Assembly (NCBI GenBank): GCA_023399815.1
Contig: JAEWOJ010000144.1
Span: forward strand, 1-13,153
Length of the DNA stretch: 13,153 bases
Direction of reading: 5' to 3'
DNA from: Pseudomonadota bacterium
GTDB taxonomy: Bacteria > Pseudomonadota > Gammaproteobacteria > Xanthomonadales > Xanthomonadaceae
Part shown: positions 6,386-12,388 of the stretch, piece after piece
Position numbering within the stretch: position 1 is the stretch's first letter
How the letters are laid out: each line of letters opens with the position of its first letter
Position numbers and translations under genes: made by a program
Notes under the pieces: generated by a model
What the model saw: the letters and a program-made list of their open reading frames with translations, nothing else
Database searches by the model: none
What the model was told of the DNA's origin: nothing

Positions 6386-6493
6386 CTTTTTCATTCCTCA
6401 AGCGCAATGGCCCGTTTTCCTGCAGGCTGCAATTACCCTGCGGCGGGCGTGTTCCTACGATGACGCACTCCCACTGGACAAGGCAACGCACGC
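6386..6493. promoter_or_regulatory. Divergent lrp/isochorismatase control region
   Basis: This 108-base gap lies between the divergent regulator and hydrolase genes. It is less GC-rich in its centre than the genes around it. TGCA-GGC-TGCA (6421-6431) is a short inverted repeat followed by AATTACC, and could be part of an Lrp/AsnC operator. The assignment comes from position and symmetry only. No -10/-35 pair is convincing. Confidence 0.35.
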
Positions 6494-6994
6494 ATGACCA
6501 CCGCACTGCTCGTCATCGACGTACAGAACGACTACTTCCCCAGCGGCGCATTCCCGCTGTGGAACCCGGAGGCCACGCTCGAGGCCACGGTTGCCGCCAT
6601 CGGACGCGCCCGCTCGCGCGGCGAGTCGGTCATCCTCGTACGGCACGAGGCCGCCACGCCCGACAGTCCGCTGTTCAGGCCAGGGACGCCGGGCGCCGAA
6701 ATCCACCCGCGCATCCTCGCGGCCGCCGCCGGTGCTCCAGTGGTAATCAAGCACCATGCCGACAGCTTCCACCACACCGGGCTTGCACGGGTGCTGGCCG
6801 GACTCGGCGTCACCCATCTGCATATCGCCGGCATGATGACGCAGAACTGCGTGGCGTTCACCGCCGTGTCGCGCGATGCCGACCCTTACGAGGTCAGCGT
6901 GCTATCCGACTGCGTGACCACCGTGGACAGGAACATCCAGCGGTTCGCCCTGCACGCACTATCCACTCGCGTGCGGGTGACGACCGACGCCTGA
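6494..6994 (+). CDS. Isochorismatase-family cysteine hydrolase
   Basis: A 166-residue cytosolic hydrolase of the isochorismatase/nicotinamidase superfamily. The proposed catalytic triad is in place: D9 in LLVIDVQNDYF, K86 in VVIKHHADSF, and C119 in GMMTQNCVAFTA. VILVRHEAA (46-54) and the SDCVTTVD segment near the C-terminus are further family features. Members hydrolyse amide or vinyl-ether bonds in nicotinamide, isochorismate, ureas, carbamates and similar compounds. The substrate cannot be told here, since no biosynthetic or degradative genes are adjacent. AAGG about 10 bases before the ATG is a weak Shine-Dalgarno sequence. It is divergent from the Lrp/AsnC gene, its most likely regulator by position, and its end converges on cyoE. 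Confidence 0.92.
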   Translation: MTTALLVIDVQNDYFPSGAFPLWNPEATLEATVAAIGRARSRGESVILVRHEAATPDSPLFRPGTPGAEIHPRILAAAAGAPVVIKHHADSFHHTGLARVLAGLGVTHLHIAGMMTQNCVAFTAVSRDADPYEVSVLSDCVTTVDRNIQRFALHALSTRVRVTTDA

Positions 6995-6996
6995 GC

Positions 6997-7012
6997 CCAG
7001 GAGCGCGCCTGG
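6997..7012. terminator. Short hairpin between convergent genes
   Basis: CCAGG (6997-7001) pairs with CCTGG (7008-7012) around AGCGCG, filling the 19-base gap between the convergent isochorismatase-family gene and cyoE. There is no T run on either strand. It may be a weak bidirectional terminator or simply a barrier to RNA decay. Confidence 0.3.
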
Positions 7013-7013
7013 A

Positions 7014-7907
7014 TCACAGCCAGGGCAGCAGCCAGTGGTCCACCAGCAGGAAGGCGAACAAGGCCATCAGGTAGACCACCGAGTAGCCGAACATCTGCAT
7101 GTTGAACATCTCGTCCGGCGGGTCCTGCATCTTCCATGCGTACCAGAGGAACACGAGGTTCAGCACGGTGGCGCCGCCGAGGTAGAACACGCCGCTCATG
7201 CCCAGCGCCACCGGCAGCAGGGTCACCACCACCAGCACCACCGAATAGAACAGGATCTGCCGGCGCGTATGCGGCACGCCGTGGGTGACCGGCAGCATCG
7301 GCACCGCCGCCTTGGCGTAGTCGGCGCGGCGGAAGATCGCCAGCGCCCAGAAGTGCGGCGGCGTCCACACGAAGATGATCAGCACCAGCAGCGAGGCGTA
7401 GGCCCAGTCCGAGGCGCCCTGCATGCCGGTGACCGCGGCCCAGCCCAGCAGCGGCGGGGTGGCGCCGGCGAGGCCGCCGATGACGATGTTCTGCGAGGTC
7501 GCGTGCTTGAGGTACACGGTGTAGACCACCGCGTAGCCGATCAGCGAGGCGAAGGTCAGCACCGCGGTGATCACGTTCACCCACAGCACCAGGAGGGTCA
7601 TCGACAGCGCGGCGAGCGCGGCGGCGAACACCAGCACCTGCCGCGACGACACCTTGCCGACCACCAGCGGGCGCCACGAGGTGCGCGCCATGTGCGCGTC
7701 GATGCGCGCGTCCAGCAACTGGTTGATCGCCGCCGCGGCGGCCGCCGCCAGCCAGATGCCGATGAAACCCACCGCGCCGGTCGTCGCCTGCGCGGCGGTC
7801 GGCCAGCCGGGAATCGCCAGGAACATGCCCACCAGCGCGGTGAACACGATCAGGGCCACCACCTTGGGCTTGGTCAGGTCCCAGTAGTCACGCACGGTCG
7901 TCGTCAT
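7014..7907 (-). CDS. cyoE: Protoheme IX farnesyltransferase (heme O synthase)
   Basis: A 297-residue integral membrane prenyltransferase (UbiA superfamily, also called CtaB) that adds a farnesyl group to heme B to give heme O. The ATG at 7907 is used because GGAG lies 8 bases upstream; a GTG at 7925 inside the end of ctaA is unlikely. The first Asp-rich motif is INQLLDARIDAHMARTSWRP (61-80), with N62, D66 and D70 in the usual N-x3-D-x3-D arrangement. The second loop has YLKHATSQNIVIGGLAGATP, and VWTPPHFWALAI follows, all typical of heme O synthases. It starts 4 bases after the ctaA stop, so the two genes are probably translationally coupled, and its product is the substrate of CtaA. Heme A is needed by the oxidase encoded nearby. 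Confidence 0.97.
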   Translation of the reverse strand: MTTTVRDYWDLTKPKVVALIVFTALVGMFLAIPGWPTAAQATTGAVGFIGIWLAAAAAAAINQLLDARIDAHMARTSWRPLVVGKVSSRQVLVFAAALAALSMTLLVLWVNVITAVLTFASLIGYAVVYTVYLKHATSQNIVIGGLAGATPPLLGWAAVTGMQGASDWAYASLLVLIIFVWTPPHFWALAIFRRADYAKAAVPMLPVTHGVPHTRRQILFYSVVLVVVTLLPVALGMSGVFYLGGATVLNLVFLWYAWKMQDPPDEMFNMQMFGYSVVYLMALFAFLLVDHWLLPWL

Positions 7908-7911
7908 CGGC

Positions 7912-9075
7912 TCACTCCGGGGCACGCAGCCGCGCCAGCAGCGAGACCAGTACGAACAACAGGAACACGGCGCCGCCGTTGTGCATCACCGCCACCGCCA
8001 GCGGCAGGGCGAGCTTGACGTTGAGCACGCCCAGGGTGACCTGCAGCAGCACCAGCACGCCCAGCGCGCTGGCCCAGCCGCGCATGCCGGGCAGGCGGAA
8101 CATGCGCGCCGACAGCACCAGCAGGTACAGCGCCACCACGATCGCCAACATCCGGTGCGCCATCTGGATGGCGATGCGCGAGGCGCCATCGAGCACGCCG
8201 CCTTCGTAGTCCACGCCGATGCCGCGCCACAGGGTGAAGCCCTCGGCGTAGTTCTGCCGCGGCCACCATTCGCTCACGCAACGCGGGAAGTTGTCCAGCG
8301 AGGCGCTGCCGCCCCCGCAGGCCAGCGCGGCGTAGTTGGCGCTGACCCAGCCGCCCAGCGCGATCTGCAGCACCAGCAGCGCCAGCCCGGCGCGCAGCCA
8401 CCAGCGCAGGCGCGGCGCCTGCGCCAGGGTGATCGGCAGGTGCGTGGCCTTCCACGCCATCCACACCAGCAGCCCGAACATCAGCATGCCGCCGAGCAGG
8501 TGGCCCATCACCACGATGGGCTTGAGCAGCCAGGTCACCGTCCACATGCCCAGCAGCGCCTGGAAGATCACAACCGACAGGGTCAGCACCGCCGCGCGCG
8601 ACAAATCGATGTTGGACCAGCGCAGCGCGGCCAGCAGCAGGATCGCCTCGCCGCCGATGGCCAGCACGCTGGAGGCGACGTGCTCGCCGCGCATGTACAG
8701 GGGGATGGCCAGCGCCACCAGCACCGAGGCGGTGACCACCTGCGCCACGCCCCAGCGGTGGCGGCGCGCGGCCAGCAGCGCCAGGGTCAGGATTTCCACG
8801 CCCAGCAGGCCGGCAAGGAAGCGGTGCACCTGCTCGCGCCAGGCCTTGTGGCTTTCCAGCGGGCGGATCTCGCTGGCCACGTGCTGCGCGGCTTCCACCT
8901 GCGTCTGCGGCCAGGTGACGCGGCCGTAGCAGGTCGGCCAGTCCGGGCAGCTCAGCCCGGCGTCGGACAGCCGCACGAACGAACCGAACATGATCGTGCT
9001 GGCGGTCATGATCAGCGCGAACCACGCCAGGCGGTGGAAATTGCGGTACAGCGCCGGACGCGCGGGGGCATTCAT
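7912..9075 (-). CDS. ctaA: Heme A synthase (COX15/CtaA family)
   Basis: A 387-residue membrane enzyme that oxidises the methyl group of heme O to the formyl group of heme A. It has about eight hydrophobic segments in two repeats. Likely heme ligands are H84 (EQVHRFLAG) and H192 (VVMGHLLGG) in the first half, and H307 (QMAHRML) and H365 (AVMHNGG) in the second. Two cysteine pairs in periplasmic loops, C43/C49 (LSCPDWPTC) and C253/C266 (ACGGG...FPRC), match those of CtaA proteins that form disulfides. The start is the ATG at 9075, 10 bases after the stop of the upstream gene; the Shine-Dalgarno sequence is weak (GAAGTGAG). The order surf1, SCO-like gene, ctaA, cyoE on one strand with very short gaps indicates one transcript. 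Confidence 0.96.
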   Translation of the reverse strand: MNAPARPALYRNFHRLAWFALIMTASTIMFGSFVRLSDAGLSCPDWPTCYGRVTWPQTQVEAAQHVASEIRPLESHKAWREQVHRFLAGLLGVEILTLALLAARRHRWGVAQVVTASVLVALAIPLYMRGEHVASSVLAIGGEAILLLAALRWSNIDLSRAAVLTLSVVIFQALLGMWTVTWLLKPIVVMGHLLGGMLMFGLLVWMAWKATHLPITLAQAPRLRWWLRAGLALLVLQIALGGWVSANYAALACGGGSASLDNFPRCVSEWWPRQNYAEGFTLWRGIGVDYEGGVLDGASRIAIQMAHRMLAIVVALYLLVLSARMFRLPGMRGWASALGVLVLLQVTLGVLNVKLALPLAVAVMHNGGAVFLLFVLVSLLARLRAPE

Positions 9076-9085
9076 CGAACGGGAC

Positions 9086-9661
9086 TCACTTCAGTTTCAA
9101 CAGCCTGGAAAGATCGGTGCGCAGCCCGCCCGGGTCGAAGCCGGGCGCGTAGCGCAGCACCACGAAGCCGTTGGGATCGATCACGTAGACCGGGGTGCCG
9201 GCGGGGTCGTCCACCCCCGGCAGCCTGGCCCGGAACCCGGGCTGGGCCGGCAGCACCCGCATCGCGGGCGTGGCCGCCACCTGCGCCGGCGGCGTGCCCA
9301 GCCACAGGATCTCGACATTATCGGCGTTGTGGCCGAACAGCTGCCACACCTTGTCCAGCTGCTGCGACAAATTGACGCACTCCTGCGCGCAGCCGGCAGC
9401 CGGCGCCAGCACGATGCGCCAGTGGCGCACGGCCGGGTTCCAGGCGTAGGCGCTCCCATCGGCCAGCTGCAGGCGTTCCTGGCGCAGGTCCACCGGCGGG
9501 TCGAACAGCTGCCCGTGGTTGCGGTTGACCTGCGGCATCCAGCCGGAAAAACGCAGGATGCCGGCCAGCGCCATCGAGCCGAAGAACATCGCGAAGATCA
9601 GCAGCAGCACGCGGCGGCCGCGCTTGCGGAGGGCCAGCTGTTCCGGGGTCAGGGCATTCAT
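9086..9661 (-). CDS. SCO-like membrane-anchored thioredoxin-fold protein of the cox cluster
   Basis: A 191-residue protein with one N-terminal membrane anchor (about residues 17-38, after RKRGRR) and a soluble domain probably in the periplasm. The Met at 9661 is favoured over 9670 by GGGA about 11 bases upstream. The soluble part has C91-A-Q-E-C95 followed by a helix, a strand VEILWLG, and VDDPAGTPVYVIDPNGFVVLRY (150-171), an order resembling SCO1/thioredoxin-fold proteins (CxxxC, then VDH...hLIDpdG). The usual SCO histidine appears to be replaced by Asp (VDD, 151-152), so ordinary copper binding is doubtful and a thiol-disulfide role is possible. Its place between surf1 and ctaA supports a part in oxidase assembly. 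Family placement is by motif only. Confidence 0.78.
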   Translation of the reverse strand: MNALTPEQLALRKRGRRVLLLIFAMFFGSMALAGILRFSGWMPQVNRNHGQLFDPPVDLRQERLQLADGSAYAWNPAVRHWRIVLAPAAGCAQECVNLSQQLDKVWQLFGHNADNVEILWLGTPPAQVAATPAMRVLPAQPGFRARLPGVDDPAGTPVYVIDPNGFVVLRYAPGFDPGGLRTDLSRLLKLK

Positions 9662-9688
9662 GCGCGGCATTTTCCCATGGCTTGGCGT

Positions 9689-10405
9689 TCAGCGCCCGCG
9701 GCGGCGCCACTGCAGCACGCCGGCGATCACCAGCACCGCCAGCGCCATGGCGAACCATTGCACCGCATAGCCGAGATGGCGCGAAGGCGGCAGCGTGTTG
9801 GGCAGCAGGTCCAGGTCGCGCGCATGGCCCAGTGGCGATGCCGGGTCCAGGCGCAGCACGTGGCCGGCGAGGCCGTCGGCCGCGAGCCCCAGGCGCGCGG
9901 CGATCGCGGCGCGGTCCAGGCGCGTGGCCAGCCATACGCGCGACTGCCGCGTATCGGCCAGCGCCGGCCCCAATGCGATGCCCGCCGAAGGCGGCGGCGC
10001 CCACAGTCCCTGCACGTCGATCGTGCCCTGCAAGGGCGCGATCGGTGGCAAGCGGCGATCCGCGGGCAACGGCAGCCAGCCCAGGTCGACCAGCACCACG
10101 GTGGCGTCTGCGTCGGTACGGGCGGCCTGGTAGACCTTCAGGCCCGCACGTCCTTCGCGCAGCTGGTTGTCCAGCAGCACCGTCGCCGGCAGGAAATCCA
10201 GCCGGTCATGCACCCAGTGCATCGTCTCCGGCGACCGCAGCGCCTGCGACAGCGGCATCGCGGCGGCGCGGTCCGGCGGCGCCTGCGCCAGCAATGCCTG
10301 CTTCTCGTGCATCCGCTGCAGCTGCCAGAAGCCGAGCGCGCCGAACGCGGCCGCGACTCCCAGCGCCAGCAGCCAGCCGAACAGGCCCGTGTGCTGTCGC
10401 GTCAT
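9689..10405 (-). CDS. surf1: SURF1-family cytochrome oxidase assembly protein
   Basis: A 238-residue inner-membrane protein with two transmembrane segments enclosing a large periplasmic domain, the SURF1 layout. The N-terminal helix leads into ALGFWQLQRMHEKQALL (about 23-39), with the family's WQLxR motif. The middle has VLLDNQLREGRAGLKVYQ and VVLVDLGWLPLPADR, corresponding to the conserved region around VNRGWVP. The C-terminal signature HLGYAVQWFAMALAVLVIAG precedes a basic tail RRRGR. Surf1 helps insert or stabilise heme a in subunit I. The ATG at 10405 is used; the frame is open further upstream, but that part runs antisense to the DUF2909 gene and reads as low-complexity. No Shine-Dalgarno sequence is evident. 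It is first in the surf1-SCO-like-ctaA-cyoE unit. Confidence 0.94.
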   Translation of the reverse strand: MTRQHTGLFGWLLALGVAAAFGALGFWQLQRMHEKQALLAQAPPDRAAAMPLSQALRSPETMHWVHDRLDFLPATVLLDNQLREGRAGLKVYQAARTDADATVVLVDLGWLPLPADRRLPPIAPLQGTIDVQGLWAPPPSAGIALGPALADTRQSRVWLATRLDRAAIAARLGLAADGLAGHVLRLDPASPLGHARDLDLLPNTLPPSRHLGYAVQWFAMALAVLVIAGVLQWRRRGR

Positions 10406-10462
10406 GACAACGGCGCCGCGAGCAGGTGAGATAGCGGTGCCCTCCCACTCTTCGAGCCGTGC
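10406..10462. promoter_or_regulatory. Divergent region between surf1 and the DUF2909 gene
   Basis: These 57 bases separate two divergent starts, so both promoters must lie here or overlap the coding ends. The GAGATAG stretch (10428-10434) is the least GC-rich part. No defined promoter or strong Shine-Dalgarno sequence is visible for either gene. Confidence 0.35.
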
Positions 10463-10681
10463 ATGAATGATTCGCTGAAGACACTGCTGGTGATCGCGTT
10501 CCTGATCGTCATCGTCTGGAATCTTGGCGCCGGGCTGTACTACCTGATGATCGATCGCGGCCAGACCAAGCGCACGGTCAATGCGTTGACCCGGCGCATC
10601 GTGCTGTCGGTGGTGCTGATCCTGCTGGTCGTCCTGGGCATCTACAGCGGCTGGATCAAGCCGCACGGTGTCGGCGGCTGA
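10463..10681 (+). CDS. DUF2909 twin-transmembrane protein of the cytochrome oxidase cluster
   Basis: A 72-residue protein with two membrane helices: LLVIAFLIVIVWNLGAGLYY (about 8-27) and IVLSVVLILLVVLGIYSGWI (about 46-65). They are joined by the basic loop DRGQTKRTVNALTRR. The xRTVNALTxR loop and the GIYSG end are the signature of the DUF2909 family, commonly found between cox3 and surf1 in gammaproteobacterial oxidase clusters, which suggests an assembly or accessory role; the function is unknown. Here it is on the + strand while all surrounding cox genes are on the - strand, so its orientation is reversed within the locus. The Shine-Dalgarno sequence is weak. A strong hairpin begins 17 bases after its stop. 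Confidence 0.9.
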   Translation: MNDSLKTLLVIAFLIVIVWNLGAGLYYLMIDRGQTKRTVNALTRRIVLSVVLILLVVLGIYSGWIKPHGVGG

Positions 10682-10697
10682 GGTCCGTGAAGCGAAT

Positions 10698-10752
10698 CAG
10701 GGAGCGGGGAACCGGGGCACGATCCCCGATGCCCCGCTCCCTGCTTTCTTTC
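10698..10752. terminator. Nested hairpin between convergent DUF2909 and coxC genes
   Basis: A perfect 12-bp outer stem joins 10698-10709 (CAGGGAGCGGGG) to 10732-10743. The 22-base interior contains a second hairpin, CGGGG (10713-10717) with CCCCG (10724-10728). On the + strand it is followed by the pyrimidine-rich CTTTCTTTCC (10743-10752), a weak U-tract for the DUF2909 transcript. On the - strand no T run follows. It lies between the stops at 10681 (+) and 10760 (-), so it probably ends both transcripts and separates the ctaD-coxC unit from surf1. Confidence 0.72.
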
Positions 10753-10759
10753 CCTTCGC

Positions 10760-11635
10760 TTACAGCACGTAGACGAACAGGAACAGCATCAGCCACACCA
10801 CGTCGACGAAATGCCAGTACCACGCCGCGGCCTCGAAGCCGAAGTGGTTGTCGCGGGTGAAGTGGCCCTTGGCCGACCGCAGCCACATCACGATCAGCAT
10901 GATCGTGCCCAGCGCCACGTGCGCGCCGTGGAAGCCGGTGAGCATGAAGAAGGTGGAGCCGTAGATGCCCGAGCCCAGGGTCAGGTTGAGCTCGCCGTAG
11001 GCGTGCATGTATTCCTCGGCCTGCAGGAACAGGAACACGCAGCCCAGCAGCACCGTCGCGCCCAGCCAGATCAGCAGCTGCCGGCGGTTGCCGGCCTTGA
11101 GCGCGTGGTGGGCGATGGTCAGGGTCGCGCCCGAGCTGAGCAGGATCAGCGTGTTGACCAGCGGCAGGCCCCAGGCCGGGATGGTCTGGAACAGGCCGCC
11201 GACGGCGCCGGGGCCGTTGGTCGGCCAGGCGGCCGAATAGCCGTCCCACAGGATTTCGTTGGTCATCACCCCATGGCCTTCGCCGCCCAGCCAAGGCAGG
11301 CCGAAGGTGCGGGTGTAGAACAGCGCGCCGAAGAAGGCGCCGAAGAACATCACTTCCGAGAAGATGAACCAGACCATTCCCATGCGGAACGAGCCGTCGA
11401 CCTGGCGGTTGTAGTTGCCGCCGATCGATTCGCGGATCACGTCGCCGAACCACAGGAACAGGGTGAACACCAGCATCGCCATGCCGATGAAGAAGGTCCA
11501 CCGGCCCCAGCTGGCGTCGTTGAGCCAGCTGGCCACCCCGACCATCAGCACCAGCATGGAGATCGAGCCGACGAAAGGCCAGCGACTCTGGCTCGGCACG
11601 AAGTAGACGTTGGCATCAGGCGTGTTGTGGGCCAT
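10760..11635 (-). CDS. ctaE: Cytochrome c oxidase subunit III
   Basis: A 291-residue subunit III (CoxC/CtaE) with seven membrane segments. Family motifs are MGMVWFIFSEVMFFGAFFGA (about 85-104), containing the conserved membrane glutamate E94, then LILLSSGATLTIAHHAL, LQAEEYMHAYGEL, MLTGFHGAHVALG, and the C-terminal AAWYWHFVDVVWLMLFLFVY. Subunit III stabilises the catalytic core and its proton uptake and contains no redox metal. The start MAHNTPDANVYFVPSQSRWP has a GGAAG about 7 bases upstream. It lies 21 bases after ctaG on the same strand, consistent with a ctaD-small gene-ctaG-ctaE operon that ends at the hairpin 3' of this gene. Confidence 0.97.
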   Translation of the reverse strand: MAHNTPDANVYFVPSQSRWPFVGSISMLVLMVGVASWLNDASWGRWTFFIGMAMLVFTLFLWFGDVIRESIGGNYNRQVDGSFRMGMVWFIFSEVMFFGAFFGALFYTRTFGLPWLGGEGHGVMTNEILWDGYSAAWPTNGPGAVGGLFQTIPAWGLPLVNTLILLSSGATLTIAHHALKAGNRRQLLIWLGATVLLGCVFLFLQAEEYMHAYGELNLTLGSGIYGSTFFMLTGFHGAHVALGTIMLIVMWLRSAKGHFTRDNHFGFEAAAWYWHFVDVVWLMLFLFVYVL

Positions 11636-11656
11636 GGCTTGCTTCCGGATCCGTGG

Positions 11657-12244
11657 TCAGGGGGCCGCGTGCGACGAGCCGGCGGCCGAAGCCGGTGCCA
11701 GCTGCGCCGTCAGCGCGTCGTTCTTGTAGAAGGTGTAGGACAGGGTGATCGTGCGGACATCCGCGGGCAGGTCCGGATCGACGATGAAACGCACCGGCAT
11801 CTCGCGCTGCTCGCCGGCCTGCAGGGTCTGCGCGGTGAAGCAGAAGCACTCGGTCTTGTTGAAGTAGCCGGAAGCGCGCGCCGGCGCCACCGACGGCACC
11901 GCGCTGCCGACCAGCGCGTGGTCGCTGTCGTTGCGGGCGAAGTACAGCGCCTCGTTCAACTCGCCGGGCACCACGTCCATGGTCAGCTTTTCCGGGTGGA
12001 AGGCCCACGGCAGCCTGGAATTGACCCCGCCGTCGAACTCCACCCGCACCGTGCGCCTGCCGGTCGCCACCTGGGTGGCGGCGGCCTGGCTGGCGCCGCG
12101 TTCAAGGCGTACGCCGAACACCTTCTCGCAGGCGATGCGGTACAGCGGCACCAGCGAGAAGGTCAGCACGAACACACCCAGCGCCACGCCGAGCAGCCGG
12201 ACGATGCCGGCATTGCGTTCGGGACGGGGCGCGGTGGTGGTCAA
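11657..12244 (-). CDS. ctaG: Cytochrome c oxidase assembly protein CtaG/Cox11
   Basis: A 195-residue copper chaperone that delivers CuB to subunit I. It has a short cytoplasmic N-terminus, one membrane helix (about 14-36), and a periplasmic beta-sandwich domain. The copper motif C133-F-C135 lies in YFNKTECFCFTAQTLQAGEQ, and C39 (YRIACEKVFGV) just after the helix is the third conserved cysteine. The downstream RFIVDPDLP and ITLSYTFYK segments are also typical. The start codon is TTG (12244-12242); no ATG or GTG is placed suitably, and GGAG lies about 10 bases upstream. The TTGA sequence overlaps the TGA stop of the preceding small gene, indicating translational coupling. The A/S-rich tail is variable in the family. 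Confidence 0.96.
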   Translation of the reverse strand: MTTTAPRPERNAGIVRLLGVALGVFVLTFSLVPLYRIACEKVFGVRLERGASQAAATQVATGRRTVRVEFDGGVNSRLPWAFHPEKLTMDVVPGELNEALYFARNDSDHALVGSAVPSVAPARASGYFNKTECFCFTAQTLQAGEQREMPVRFIVDPDLPADVRTITLSYTFYKNDALTAQLAPASAAGSSHAAP

Positions 12245-12375
12245 TGCGCGAGCACTCCGGAAAGGATGAAACCGACGTAGATCGCCACCGCCACCAGCCC
12301 CACCACCAGCGCCGTGCGGCGCGAGCGGCGGCGGCGCAGTGCCAGGTCATCGGGTCGCAGGTCGCCAGGGTTCAT
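12241..12375 (-). CDS. Small single-pass membrane protein between ctaD and ctaG
   Basis: A 44-residue protein with a polar, Arg-rich N-terminus (LALRRRRSRR, residues 11-20) followed by a membrane helix, ALVVGLVAVAIYVGFILSGV (22-41). The positive cluster predicts an N-in topology. It begins at the ATG at 12375, 13 bases after the ctaD stop, and its TGA (12243-12241) overlaps the TTG start of ctaG. Proteins of similar size, layout and position, called cytochrome oxidase small assembly proteins, occur between ctaD and ctaG in other proteobacteria; this assignment is by layout and context, not clear sequence identity. No strong Shine-Dalgarno sequence is seen, so translation may be coupled to ctaD. 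Confidence 0.8.
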   Translation of the reverse strand: MNPGDLRPDDLALRRRRSRRTALVVGLVAVAIYVGFILSGVLAH

Positions 12376-12388
12376 CGCGCGCGGCCCG

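Noticed and set aside
7035..9375. Long + strand frames opposite cyoE and ctaA
   Set aside because: They are His/Gln/Arg-rich shadows of the membrane-protein genes on the reverse strand.
10406..10666. N-terminal extension of Surf1 upstream of 10405
   Set aside because: It runs antisense to the DUF2909 gene, reads as a D/Q/H-rich low-complexity peptide, and Surf1 similarity starts at the first membrane helix after Met 10405.
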